A stretch of 64,000 bases of DNA, taken from positions 620,001-684,000 of the forward strand of contig NZ_CP025979.1 in the NCBI RefSeq assembly GCF_002900365.1, read 5' to 3'. Numbering within the stretch: position 1 is the first letter of the stretch; the number at the start of each line of letters is the position of its first letter. A program made the translations under genes and the position numbers. Below the pieces are notes generated by a model. It was not told the DNA's origin, did not search any database, and saw only the letters and a list, made by a program, of their open reading frames with translations. Below are positions 44,457-53,361 of the stretch, piece after piece. The DNA is from Escherichia marmotae. GTDB lineage: Bacteria > Pseudomonadota > Gammaproteobacteria > Enterobacterales > Enterobacteriaceae.

Positions 44457-45931
44457 CTTTATGGATCAACGGCGACTGGGTGACGGGCCTGGGTGCGCTG
44501 CGCGTGAAGCGTAATCCGGTATCTGGCGACGTTTTATGGCAAGGCAATGATGCTGATGCTGCTCAGGTGGCGCTGGCATGTCGTGCTGCTCGCGCAGCGT
44601 TTCCGCGTTGGGCGCGGCTCTCCTTTGGCGATCGTCAGGTAAGAGTTGAACGATTTGCCGGACTGCTGGAAAGCAATAAAGCTGAATTAACGACGATTAT
44701 TGCCAGAGAAACGGGTAAGCCGCGTTGGGAGGCGGCAACCGAAGTGACGGCGATGATTAATAAAATTGCTATTTCAATCAAGGCATATCACGTGCGCACG
44801 GGTGATCAGCGCAGTGAAATGCCAGATGGGGCGGCAAGCTTACGCCATCGCCCACACGGCGTGCTGGCGGTGTTTGGTCCGTACAATTTTCCTGGGCATT
44901 TACCTAACGGGCATATTGTTCCGGCGTTGCTGGCAGGCAACACAATTATCTTTAAACCCAGTGAGCTGACACCGTGGAGCAGCGAAGCGGTAATGCGCTT
45001 ATGGCAGCAGGCTGGATTGCCGCCAGGGGTGCTGAATCTGGTGCAGGGTGGGCGCGAAACCGGTCAGGCGCTGAGTGCGCTGGAAGATCTCGATGGTTTG
45101 CTGTTTACCGGTAGCGCCAACACTGGCTACCAGTTGCATCGTCAGCTTTCCGGTCAGCCAGAAAAAATCCTCGCCCTCGAAATGGGCGGCAATAACCCGC
45201 TGATTATTGATGAAGTGGCGGATATCGACGCCGCAGTGCATCTGACTATCCAGTCGGCATTTGTCACTGCCGGACAACGCTGCACCTGCGCCCGTCGTAT
45301 ATTGTTGAAAAGTGGAGCGCAGGGCGATGCGTTTCTTGCTCGCCTGGTTGCCGTCAGCCAGCGATTAACACCGGGCAACTGGGATGACGAACCACAGCCG
45401 TTTATCGGCGGGCTGATTTCTGAACAGGCCGCGCAGCATGTTGTTACCGCCTGGCAGGAGCTGGAAAACATGGGCGGACGGACGTTGCTTACGCCACGCT
45501 TACTGCAACCAGGTACTTCACTGCTTTCACCTGGAATCATTGACATGACGGGCATTTCTGGCGTGCCGGATGAAGAAGTGTTCGGGCCGTTACTGCGTGT
45601 CTGGCGTTATGACACCTTCGATGAGGCAATTAAGATGGCGAACAACACTCGCTTTGGCCTCTCTTGTGGGCTGGTTTCACCAGTGCGGGAAAAATTCGAA
45701 CAACTGTTACTGGAGGCACGAGCGGGGATCGTTAACTGGAACAAACCGCTGACCGGTGCGGCCAGTACTGCACCATTTGGTGGCGTAGGCGCTTCCGGCA
45801 ATCATCGCTCCAGTGCATGGTATGCCGCTGATTATTGTGCCTGGCCGATGGCAAGCCTGGAATCGGACTCGTTAACGCTGCCCACTACGCTTAACCCCGG
45901 GCTGGATTTTTCCGATGAGGTGGTGCCATGA
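44453..45931 (+). CDS. astD: Succinylglutamate semialdehyde dehydrogenase AstD
   Basis: 492 residues, NAD-dependent aldehyde dehydrogenase, step 4 of the pathway. Catalytic Glu in LALEMGGNNP and Cys in AGQRCTCARR; cofactor site FTGSANTGY. ATG at 44453 overlaps the astA stop (ATGA) and begins MTLWINGDWVTG. The frame is open 19 codons upstream but lies within astA. Its stop overlaps the astB start. Confidence 0.97.
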   Translation: MTLWINGDWVTGLGALRVKRNPVSGDVLWQGNDADAAQVALACRAARAAFPRWARLSFGDRQVRVERFAGLLESNKAELTTIIARETGKPRWEAATEVTAMINKIAISIKAYHVRTGDQRSEMPDGAASLRHRPHGVLAVFGPYNFPGHLPNGHIVPALLAGNTIIFKPSELTPWSSEAVMRLWQQAGLPPGVLNLVQGGRETGQALSALEDLDGLLFTGSANTGYQLHRQLSGQPEKILALEMGGNNPLIIDEVADIDAAVHLTIQSAFVTAGQRCTCARRILLKSGAQGDAFLARLVAVSQRLTPGNWDDEPQPFIGGLISEQAAQHVVTAWQELENMGGRTLLTPRLLQPGTSLLSPGIIDMTGISGVPDEEVFGPLLRVWRYDTFDEAIKMANNTRFGLSCGLVSPVREKFEQLLLEARAGIVNWNKPLTGAASTAPFGGVGASGNHRSSAWYAADYCAWPMASLESDSLTLPTTLNPGLDFSDEVVP

Positions 45932-47271
45932 ACGCCCGGGAAGTTAATTTCGACGGGCTGGTGGGGCTGACGCATCATTACGCTGGCCTGTCGTTTGGTA
46001 ATGAAGCTTCTACCCGCCACCGTTTTCAGGTATCTAACCCGCGACTGGCGGCAAAACAGGGCTTGCTGAAAATGAAAGCCCTTGCCGATGCGGGATTACC
46101 GCAGGCGGTGATCCCGCCTCACGAGCGCCCGTTTATTCCGGTTTTGCGTCAACTGGGATTCAGCGGCAGCGATGAGCAAGTACTGGAAAAAGTTGCCCGT
46201 CAGGCGCCGCACTGGCTTTCCAGTGTCAGTTCCGCTTCGCCAATGTGGGTCGCGAATGCGGCGACGGTGGCACCTTCTGCCGACACGCTGGATGGCAAAG
46301 TGCACCTGACGGTTGCCAATCTGAACAACAAATTTCACCGTTCGCTGGAAGCACCGACCACCGAATTGCTGTTAAAAGCCATTTTTATTGATGAAGAGAA
46401 ATTCACCGTGCATTCGGCACTGCCTCAAGTGGCGCTGCTCGGTGATGAAGGGGCGGCAAACCACAATCGGCTCAGTGGTAACTATGGTGATCCGGGTATA
46501 CAGGTTTTCGTCTATGGCCGGGAAGAGGGCACTGGCACGCGACCTTCCCGTTATCCGGCGCGGCAAACCCGCGAAGCCAGCGAGGCGGTAGCAAGGCTGA
46601 ATCAGGTTAATCCACAACAGGTAATTTTCGCTCAACAAAACCCGGAAGTTATCGATCAGGGGGTTTTTCATAATGATGTGATTGCCGTGAGCAACCGCCA
46701 GGTGCTGTTTTGCCATCAGCAGGCATTCGCCCGTCAGGCGCAATTACTGGCAAATCTGTGTGCGCGGGTGAGCGGCTTTATGGCAATAGAAGTTCCGTCG
46801 GCACAGGTTTCCGTAGCGGATGCTGTCTCGACCTATCTGTTTAACAGCCAGTTGTTGAGCCGTGATGACGGTTCGATGGTGTTGGTGCTGCCGCAGGAGT
46901 GTCGGGAACATGCCGGGGTATGGCGTTATCTCAATGAATTACTTGTTGCCGATAACCCGATCAGTGAACTGAAAGTTTTTGATTTACGCGAAAGTATGGC
47001 AAACGGTGGCGGCCCTGCGTGCCTGCGTTTGCGCGTGGTGCTGACGGCAGAAGAACGTCAGGCGGTGAATCCGGCGGTGATGATGAACGAGACACAGTTT
47101 AATGCGCTCAATGACTGGGTGGATCGTTACTACCGCGATCGTCTTACCGCTGCCGATCTTGCCGATCCGCAATTGCTGCGCGAAGGAAGGGAAGCTCTGG
47201 ATGCACTGACTCGTTTGCTGAATCTCGGTTCGGTTTACCCGTTCCAACGGGAGGGGAGTGGCAATGGATAA
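45928..47271 (+). CDS. astB: N-succinylarginine dihydrolase AstB
   Basis: 447 residues. Splits succinylarginine to succinylornithine, CO2 and two NH3 (step 2). The guanidino-modifying fold is marked by NFDGLVGLTHHYAGLSFGN at the N-terminus, HNRLSGNYGDPG (His and active loop) and NGGGPACLRLR with the nucleophilic Cys. ATG overlaps the astD stop as ATGA. astE starts eight bases before its end. Confidence 0.97.
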   Translation: MNAREVNFDGLVGLTHHYAGLSFGNEASTRHRFQVSNPRLAAKQGLLKMKALADAGLPQAVIPPHERPFIPVLRQLGFSGSDEQVLEKVARQAPHWLSSVSSASPMWVANAATVAPSADTLDGKVHLTVANLNNKFHRSLEAPTTELLLKAIFIDEEKFTVHSALPQVALLGDEGAANHNRLSGNYGDPGIQVFVYGREEGTGTRPSRYPARQTREASEAVARLNQVNPQQVIFAQQNPEVIDQGVFHNDVIAVSNRQVLFCHQQAFARQAQLLANLCARVSGFMAIEVPSAQVSVADAVSTYLFNSQLLSRDDGSMVLVLPQECREHAGVWRYLNELLVADNPISELKVFDLRESMANGGGPACLRLRVVLTAEERQAVNPAVMMNETQFNALNDWVDRYYRDRLTAADLADPQLLREGREALDALTRLLNLGSVYPFQREGSGNG

Positions 47272-48232
47272 TTTTCTTGCCCTGACGTTAACGGGTAAAA
47301 AGCCAGCCGTAACAGCGAGAGAAAGCAACGGTGTCCACTGGCGCTGGCTGGGTGACGGGCTGCTGGAACTGACGCCAGTCACCCCACCGCAAGGTGCGCT
47401 GGTGATATCAGCGGGGATCCACGGTAATGAAACGGCACCTGTTGAGATGCTGGAGGCGTTGCTTGGGGCAATTTATCACGGTGAGATTCAGTTGCGCTGG
47501 CGGCTGCTGGCGATCCTCGGAAATCCTCCCGCCCTGAAGCAAGGCAAGCGTTATTGTCATAGCGATATGAATCGAATGTTTGGCGGACGCTGGCAGCTAT
47601 TTGCCGAAAGCGGCGAAACCTGTCGCGCCCGCGAACTGGAACAGAGTCTGGAAGATTTTTATCAACAGGGTAAAGAGTCCGTTCGTTGGCACCTTGATTT
47701 GCATACCGCAATTCGTGGTTCATACCATCCGCGTTTTGGTGTTTTACCGCAACGTGATATTCCCTGGGATGAGAAGTTTCTGACGTGGCTGGGCGCAGCG
47801 GGGCTGGAGGCACTGGTGTTTCACCAGACGCCTGGCGGCACGTTTACCCATTTTAGCGCCGAACATTTTGGCACCCAGGCGTGTACGCTGGAACTTGGCA
47901 AAGCGTTGCCGTTTGGGCAAAACGATCTTTGCCAGTTTGCGCCAACGTCCAGCGCGATTGCCGCGCTGTTATCCGGGATGAGCGTCGGTTTTGATAAAAA
48001 GCCGCCATTACGTTACCGGGTGGTTTCGCAAATTACCCGCCACTCCACTGATTTTGAACTGCATATGGCGAGCGAGACATTGAACTTCACGGCGTTTAAG
48101 AAGGGGACGTTGTTAGCGCAGGATGGCGAAGAACGCTTTACGGTGACTCATGATGTTGAATATGTGTTATTCCCTAATCCATTGGTGGCGCTGGGATTGC
48201 GTGCAGGGTTAATGCTGGAGCAAATAATCTGA
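47264..48232 (+). CDS. astE: Succinylglutamate desuccinylase AstE
   Basis: 322 residues. Last step: succinylglutamate to succinate and glutamate. Zinc-binding H53 and E56 (GIHGNETAP) and the distal His in HLDLHTAIRGS show a carboxypeptidase-like metal site. Start at 47264 (MDNFLALTLTG) follows GGAGGGGAGTGGC and overlaps astB by 8 bp. It ends the operon, with a hairpin after. Confidence 0.97.
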   Translation: MDNFLALTLTGKKPAVTARESNGVHWRWLGDGLLELTPVTPPQGALVISAGIHGNETAPVEMLEALLGAIYHGEIQLRWRLLAILGNPPALKQGKRYCHSDMNRMFGGRWQLFAESGETCRARELEQSLEDFYQQGKESVRWHLDLHTAIRGSYHPRFGVLPQRDIPWDEKFLTWLGAAGLEALVFHQTPGGTFTHFSAEHFGTQACTLELGKALPFGQNDLCQFAPTSSAIAALLSGMSVGFDKKPPLRYRVVSQITRHSTDFELHMASETLNFTAFKKGTLLAQDGEERFTVTHDVEYVLFPNPLVALGLRAGLMLEQII

Positions 48233-48237
48233 TGCTT

Positions 48238-48262
48238 ACCTGCAGAAATCATCTGCGGGTAT
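48238..48262 (+). terminator. ast operon terminator
   Basis: ACCTGCAGA-AATCA-TCTGCGGGT stem (48238-48246 and 48252-48260, one G-T pair), 5 bases after the astE stop. A T-rich tract follows 9 bases later, so it may be weak. Confidence 0.55.
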
Positions 48263-48560
48263 TTACTGGGTTTTTAATGAAATAATACGGATTAATCCTG
48301 GTTATTTGCTTTAATTATCACCAGCCATCAGGTATAGTTCTTCATAATTTCTGTAAAATCAGCGTGTTGTGATATTTATTCATCACTCTCCATCAAATTT
48401 TCTTTTTTTCTCCATAATTGGCGAAAAAGTGTTTTTTACACTTTCATTGATTTACCGTTGCTCTGATTAATTGACGCTAAAGTCAGTAAAGTTAATCTCG
48501 TCAACACGGCACGTTACTTAAGAAAGCCGTAATAAATAACTGAAAGGAAGGATATTGAAT
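48263..48560. promoter_or_regulatory. spy promoter and leader
   Basis: About 300 bp, AT-rich. Contains a BaeR-like element (TTTCTCCATAATTGGC, about 48407-48422) and a CpxR-like direct repeat CTAAA-GTCA-GTAAA (about 48476-48490). Spy is induced by BaeR and CpxR, which supports these calls. The leader ends with GGAAGGATATTGAAT before ATG. Confidence 0.65.
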
Positions 48561-49046
48561 ATGCGTAAATTAACTGCACTGTTTGTTGCCTCTACCCTGG
48601 CTTTTGGCGCGGCTAACCTGGCCCATGCCGCTGATACCACTACCGCAGCACCGGCTGACGCCAAGCCGATGATGCACCATAAAGGTAAATTTGGTCCACA
48701 TCACGACATGATGTTTAAAGACCTGAACCTGACCGACGCGCAGAAACAGCAGATCCGCGAAATCATGAAAGGTCAGCGTGATCAGATGAAACGTCCGCCG
48801 CTGGAAGAACGCCGCGCAATGCATGACATTATTGCCAGCGATACCTTCGACAAAGCAAAAGCTGAAGCGCAGATCGCAAAAATGGAAGAGCAGCGCAAAG
48901 CTAACATGCTGGCGCACCTGGAAACCCAGAACAAGATTTACAACATCCTGACGCCGGAGCAGAAAAAGCAATTTAATGCCAATTTTGAGAAGCGTCTGAC
49001 AGAACGCCCTGCGGCAAAGGGTAAAATGCCTGCAACTGCTGAATAA
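48561..49046 (+). CDS. spy: Spy, ATP-independent periplasmic chaperone
   Basis: 161 residues with a 23-residue signal peptide (MRKLTALFVASTLAFGAANL then AHA). The mature protein is a cradle-shaped dimer, Met- and Lys-rich, with an LTxxQ repeat (LTDAQKQQIREIMK, LTPEQKKQFNANFE). It binds unfolded clients during envelope stress. ATG at 48561. Followed by a strong terminator. Confidence 0.97.
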   Translation: MRKLTALFVASTLAFGAANLAHAADTTTAAPADAKPMMHHKGKFGPHHDMMFKDLNLTDAQKQQIREIMKGQRDQMKRPPLEERRAMHDIIASDTFDKAKAEAQIAKMEEQRKANMLAHLETQNKIYNILTPEQKKQFNANFEKRLTERPAAKGKMPATAE

Positions 49047-49068
49047 TCTTTCAGCCTGACAACTTAAG

Positions 49069-49129
49069 ACCGCCGGTCTTGTCCACTACCTTGCTGTAAT
49101 GCGGTGGACAGGATCGGCGGTTTTCTTTT
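49069..49129 (+). terminator. spy terminator
   Basis: A long hairpin: ACCGCCG (49069-49075) with CGGCGGT (49115-49121), and inner GTCCAC/GTGGAC pairing, followed by TTTCTTTTC. Confidence 0.85.
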
Positions 49130-49248
49130 CTGCTGTTCAACTTTTGCAAAAAAAGCCTAATCACCACTAAGGTAAATCACCCGAGTTGCCGATAACAATC
49201 CCCGGTTGCCTGAACGATAACAATGAAAAGAGCATGCCGGGAGCGAGT

Positions 49249-49824
49249 ATGGAATACTTTGATATGCGTAAAATGTCGGTGAACCTGTGGCGAAACGCTG
49301 CCGGTGAAACTCGCGAAATCTGTAGCTTTCCCCCGGCAAAACGTGATTTTTACTGGCGCGCCAGCATTGCTTCCATTGCCGCAAATGGTGAGTTTTCTTT
49401 GTTTCCGGGCATGGAAAGGAGTGTGACGCTGTTGGAAGGTGGCGAGATGCTCCTTGAAAGCGCAGGCCATTTTAGCCATACCTTAAAACCGTTACAGCCT
49501 TTTGCCTTCGCGGCGGACCAGGTGGTAAAAGCAAAACTGACCGAAGGGCAGATGTCGATGGATTTCAATATTATGACGCGCCTTGATGCCTGTAAGGCGA
49601 AAGTCAGAATTGCCGATCGCACGTTCACCACTTTTGGCTCACGTGGTGGGGTGGTGTTTGTTATTAGCGGAGCGTGGCAACTGGGCGACAAGCTGTTGAC
49701 TACCGACCAGGGCGCATGCTGGTACGATGGCAGGCACACCCTGCGGCTTTTACAACCGCAAGGCAAACTGCTGTTCAGTGAAATTAGCTGGCTTGCAGGC
49801 TATTCACCGGATCAAGTTCAGTGA
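49249..49824 (+). CDS. ves: Ves, HutD-family protein
   Basis: 191-residue cupin-fold protein of the HutD family; the conserved block is WRNAAGETREICSFPPAKRDFYWRASIASI. It is described as a cold- and stress-inducible protein of unclear function. ATG at 49249 (MEYFDMRKMSV) follows GGGAGCGAGT; the frame is open 21 codons earlier, without support. K-12 cho lies next, but here nadE follows 59 bases on (convergent). Confidence 0.92.
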   Translation: MEYFDMRKMSVNLWRNAAGETREICSFPPAKRDFYWRASIASIAANGEFSLFPGMERSVTLLEGGEMLLESAGHFSHTLKPLQPFAFAADQVVKAKLTEGQMSMDFNIMTRLDACKAKVRIADRTFTTFGSRGGVVFVISGAWQLGDKLLTTDQGACWYDGRHTLRLLQPQGKLLFSEISWLAGYSPDQVQ

Positions 49825-49883
49825 TTCATTATTAGAATGCTGCGCCCGATAACACTGGTGATATCTGACACAGCATGTCTGCG

Positions 49884-50711
49884 TTATTTTTTCCAGAAAT
49901 CATCAAAAACGGTAATGGGCGGGCGGCGTTTATGCTCGGTTTTCAGATACCAATTCTCAATGGTTCTGGCGACCTGTTCCGGTACGGTTTTCCCTTCCAG
50001 ATAGTCATCAATGTTGTCATAAGTGACGCCAAGCGCGACTTCATCCGGCAGTGACGGACGATCATCTTCCAGATCGGCGGTTGGTGCTTTCTTATAGAGA
50101 TGCTCCGGGCAACCTAACGCTGCCAGTAATTGTTTACCCTGACGCTTGTTCAAACGGTATAGCGGGTTAATGTCAGTGCCTCCGTCACCGTATTTAGTGA
50201 AGAATCCGGTAATGGCTTCTGCCGCATGATCGGTGCCCACCACGACGCCGTGGGTCATGCCTGCAATGCTGTATTGTGCTTTCATCCGCTCACGTGCTTT
50301 TTCATTGCCACGAACGAAATCACTTAATTCAATACCCGCTTCGCGCAGTGCCTGTTCGCTGGCCAATACCGCGCCCTTGATATTAACGGTTAATACGCGA
50401 TCCGGTTGAATAAAGGCAATGGCATCCTGACAATCCTGTTCATCGGCCTGAACACCGTAGGGCAGGCGTACTGCAATAAATTGCAGTGCCTCGTTGCCCG
50501 TTTCCTGACGAAGTTCGTTAATCGCCATCTGACACAGTTTCCCGGCAAGCGTGGAGTCCTGACCACCACTAATACCAAGTACCAGTGATGTAATGAACGG
50601 ATAGGTTTGCAGATAGCTTTTCAGAAAATCGATACTGCGGCGAATTTCCTCTTCGGCATTAATCTGCGGTTTTGCGCCCAGCGCCTTTATTATTTGTTGT
50701 TGCAATGTCAT
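49884..50711 (-). CDS. nadE: NH3-dependent NAD synthetase
   Basis: 275 residues. Converts deamido-NAD and ammonia to NAD with ATP. The PP-loop SGGQDSTLAGK lies at about residues 46-56, with the NAD-site TKYGDGGTDINPLYRLNKRQ later. It lacks a glutaminase domain, as expected. ATG at 50711 follows GGAGGGGTTCA. Divergent from osmE. Confidence 0.97.
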   Translation of the reverse strand: MTLQQQIIKALGAKPQINAEEEIRRSIDFLKSYLQTYPFITSLVLGISGGQDSTLAGKLCQMAINELRQETGNEALQFIAVRLPYGVQADEQDCQDAIAFIQPDRVLTVNIKGAVLASEQALREAGIELSDFVRGNEKARERMKAQYSIAGMTHGVVVGTDHAAEAITGFFTKYGDGGTDINPLYRLNKRQGKQLLAALGCPEHLYKKAPTADLEDDRPSLPDEVALGVTYDNIDDYLEGKTVPEQVARTIENWYLKTEHKRRPPITVFDDFWKK

Positions 50712-50911
50712 TGAACCCCTCCAGACAAAAAAATAAAACTTCCTTAAAGCTAACCCGTTGCTACAGAAACGACAAGCGACAGCAAGTTGAATGGCGGTTA
50801 AAACGTCATACAGGAATCCTCTGAAAGCGGAGCCGTTTCGTTCACGGGCTTGAAAAAGCCCCCGATGTATTCCAGGCTTATCTAACACGCTGATAAACAA
50901 GAGGACGAAAT
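50712..50911. promoter_or_regulatory. Divergent nadE / osmE promoter region
   Basis: 200 bp. osmE is known to be sigma-S and osmotically controlled. I see no unambiguous promoter, but the gap is typical. Confidence 0.5.
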
Positions 50912-51250
50912 ATGAACAAGAATATGGCAGGAATTCTGGGTGCAGCGGCGGTATTAACCATGCTGGCAGGTTGTACGGCGTATGATCGTACCAAAGACCA
51001 GTTTGTACAGCCTGTGGTGAAAGACGTCAAAAAAGGCATGAGCCGGGCGCAGGTTGCACAAATTGCGGGTAAACCTTCGTCTGAAGTGAGCATGATCCAT
51101 GCTCGTGGTACTTGCCAGACCTATATCCTGGGTCAACGTGATGGTAAAGCAGAAACCTATTTTGTCGCGTTAGATGATACCGGACATGTCATCAACTCCG
51201 GCTATCAGACCTGTGCCGAATACGACACCGATCCACAAGCAGCGAAGTAA
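50912..51250 (+). CDS. osmE: OsmE, osmotically inducible lipoprotein
   Basis: 112 residues. Signal peptide with lipobox LAGC (Cys21), then a SmpA/OmlA-like domain (VKKGMSRAQVAQIAGKPSSEVSM). It anchors to the outer membrane and modulates the DNA-supercoiling response to osmolarity. ATG at 50912 follows AAGAGGACGAAAT. Followed by a strong terminator. Confidence 0.96.
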   Translation: MNKNMAGILGAAAVLTMLAGCTAYDRTKDQFVQPVVKDVKKGMSRAQVAQIAGKPSSEVSMIHARGTCQTYILGQRDGKAETYFVALDDTGHVINSGYQTCAEYDTDPQAAK

Positions 51251-51281
51251 TTTCTTCGCCAGAAAGCTTGAGTTACAACAG

Positions 51282-51309
51282 AAACCGGCCATTGCGCCGG
51301 TTTTTTTTT
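51282..51309 (+). terminator. osmE terminator
   Basis: AAACCGGC/GCCGGTTT hairpin followed by nine T residues, 30 bases after the osmE stop. Confidence 0.92.
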
Positions 51310-51359
51310 GACCCTTGTTCTTATTTATTGTCGCGAATTATTTAACTGAAATGTGAAGA

Positions 51360-51425
51360 AGGTCATAACGGCAGGTCAAGGAGAGACAATTTATGAGGTC
51401 AAGGAAATACTATCGTTCAGGTCAA
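51360..51425 (+). promoter_or_regulatory. chb operator repeats and promoter region
   Basis: AGGTCAA occurs at 51373-51379, 51396-51402 and 51419-51425, exactly 23 bp apart; an AGGTCAT lies 13 bp before the first. A TATACT (51431-51436) just after is a plausible -10. ChbR (AraC type) and NagC and CRP are the known regulators of this operon; the repeats look like ChbR or related binding sites. Confidence 0.65.
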
Positions 51426-51550
51426 TACCGTATACTCTTTTCAGCCACCAAAAAAAGTCATGTTGGTTTCGCAAGTTACCCAGAGCATGGAAGCAGGTTA
51501 AGACTTGCGGAGTGTCTGGCTGACAGATAGTCGTTGATGAGGGCAGTTTT

Positions 51551-51871
51551 ATGGAAAAGAAACACATTTATCTGTTTTGTTCTGCGGGCATGTCTACCTC
51601 TTTACTGGTATCAAAAATGCGCGCTCAGGCAGAAAAATATGAAGTTCCGGTCATTATTGAAGCATTTCCGGAAACACTGGCTGGTGAAAAAGGTCAGAAT
51701 GCCGATGTCGTGTTATTGGGGCCGCAGATTGCTTATATGTTGCCCGAAATCCAGCGTTTGTTACCCAACAAACCGGTTGAAGTAATTGACTCACTGTTAT
51801 ATGGCAAAGTCGATGGTTTAGGCGTGCTTAAGGCTGCAGTTGCAGCAATTAAAAAAGCCGCAGCAAATTAA
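51551..51871 (+). CDS. chbB: PTS chitobiose-specific EIIB
   Basis: 106 residues. EIIB-Lac family with phosphorylated Cys10 in YLFCSAGMSTSLL. Passes phosphate from ChbA to chitobiose through ChbC. ATG at 51551 follows GATGAGGGCAGTTTT (weak). Separated from chbC by 80 bases that hold a ChiX target and a hairpin. Intact. Confidence 0.96.
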   Translation: MEKKHIYLFCSAGMSTSLLVSKMRAQAEKYEVPVIIEAFPETLAGEKGQNADVVLLGPQIAYMLPEIQRLLPNKPVEVIDSLLYGKVDGLGVLKAAVAAIKKAAAN

Positions 51872-51883
51872 TTTTTAAATTTT

Positions 51884-51903
51884 CCGTCAAAGAGTTATTT
51901 CAT
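51884..51903 (+). promoter_or_regulatory. ChiX sRNA trap site in the chbB-chbC gap
   Basis: CCGTCAAAGAG (51884-51894) is perfectly complementary to the ChiX seed region as I recall it, and ATTTCAT (51897-51903) adds a second block. In E. coli and Salmonella the chbBC intercistronic RNA acts as a decoy that triggers ChiX decay, relieving chitoporin repression. Confidence 0.7.
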
Positions 51904-51911
51904 AAATCTAT

Positions 51912-51937
51912 ACCGCAATATTTTAATTGCGGTTTTT
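51912..51937 (+). terminator. Terminator-like hairpin between chbB and chbC
   Basis: ACCGCAAT-ATTTTA-ATTGCGGT followed by five T residues. It may attenuate or define the chbBC processing end. Confidence 0.65.
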
Positions 51938-51951
51938 AAGGGTATTTTTCT

Positions 51952-53310
51952 ATGAGTAATGTTATTGCATCGCTTGAAAAGGTACTCCTCCCTTTTGCAG
52001 TCAAAATAGGAAAGCAGCCACACGTTAATGCAATCAAAAACGGCTTTATTCGCTTAATGCCGTTAACCCTCGCAGGGGCCATGTTTGTATTAATCAATAA
52101 CGTTTTTCTGAGCTTTGGGGAGGGGTCGTTTTTTTACTCGTTAGGTATTCGCCTTGATGCCTCAACTATTGAAACACTCAATGGGCTGAAGGGTATTGGC
52201 GGCAACGTTTATAACGGAACGTTAGGGATTATGTCTTTAATGACACCGTTCTTTATCGGCATGGCGCTGGCAGAAGAGCGTAAAGTCGATGCACTGGCGG
52301 CAGGATTGTTATCCGTTGCGGCATTTATGACCGTCACTCCTTATAGCGTCGGTGAAGCCTATGCGGTCGGCGCAAACTGGTTAGGCGGCGCGAATATTAT
52401 CTCCGGGATTATTATCGGCCTGGTGGTAGCAGAAATGTTTACCTTTATTGTCCGCCGCAACTGGGTCATTAAATTACCCGACAGTGTACCGACATCGGTA
52501 TCGCGTTCTTTCTCTGCATTAATTCCCGGCTTTATTATTCTTTCCGTGATGGGGATTATTGCCTGGGCGCTGACTACCTGGGGCACTAACTTCCACCAGA
52601 TTATTATGGATACCATTTCGACGCCGCTGGCATCGTTGGGTAGCGTGGTTGGCTGGGCCTATGTGATCTTTGTTCCGCTGCTCTGGTTCTTCGGTATTCA
52701 TGGCGCGCTGGCGTTGACCGCCCTGGACAACGGCATTATGACGCCGTGGGCGCTGGAAAACATCGCCACCTACCAGCAATATGGTTCCGTCGAAGCGGCG
52801 CTGGCAGCCGGTAAGACTTTCCATATCTGGGCCAAGCCGATGCTGGACTCCTTTATTTTCCTCGGCGGCAGCGGCGCGACCCTGGGGCTTATTCTGGCCA
52901 TTTTTATCGCTTCTCGTCGTGCTGACTATCGTCAGGTGGCAAAACTGGCACTGCCGTCAGGCATCTTCCAGATTAACGAACCGATTCTGTTTGGTCTGCC
53001 GATTATCATGAATCCGGTAATGTTTATCCCGTTCGTGCTGGTGCAACCAATTCTGGCGGCAATTACCCTGGCGACGTACTACATGGGCATTATCCCGCCG
53101 GTGACCAACATTGCGCCGTGGACCATGCCAACCGGTCTGGGAGCCTTCTTTAATACTAACGGTAGCGTCGCCGCATTGCTGGTCGCACTCTTCAACCTTG
53201 GTATCGCAACGCTGATTTATCTGCCATTTGTTGTGGTGGCGAACAAAGCGCAGAACGTGATTGATAAAGAAGAGAGTGAAGAAGATATTGCTAACGCCCT
53301 GAAATTTTAA
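51952..53310 (+). CDS. chbC: PTS chitobiose-specific EIIC (membrane channel)
   Basis: 452 residues, EIIC-Lac/cellobiose family with about ten transmembrane helices. The conserved EPILFGLPIIMNPVMFIPF block carries the phosphosugar-binding Glu, and GNVYNGTLGIMSLMTPFFIG lies in the first half. Full length. RBS AAGGGTATTTTTCT precedes ATG at 51952. Followed by chbA after 51 bases. Confidence 0.97.
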   Translation: MSNVIASLEKVLLPFAVKIGKQPHVNAIKNGFIRLMPLTLAGAMFVLINNVFLSFGEGSFFYSLGIRLDASTIETLNGLKGIGGNVYNGTLGIMSLMTPFFIGMALAEERKVDALAAGLLSVAAFMTVTPYSVGEAYAVGANWLGGANIISGIIIGLVVAEMFTFIVRRNWVIKLPDSVPTSVSRSFSALIPGFIILSVMGIIAWALTTWGTNFHQIIMDTISTPLASLGSVVGWAYVIFVPLLWFFGIHGALALTALDNGIMTPWALENIATYQQYGSVEAALAAGKTFHIWAKPMLDSFIFLGGSGATLGLILAIFIASRRADYRQVAKLALPSGIFQINEPILFGLPIIMNPVMFIPFVLVQPILAAITLATYYMGIIPPVTNIAPWTMPTGLGAFFNTNGSVAALLVALFNLGIATLIYLPFVVVANKAQNVIDKEESEEDIANALKF

Positions 53311-53361
53311 TCGACACCGGCGCGGGCAACTCGTGCCGGTAAGAATAGAGAGGAACGATGT

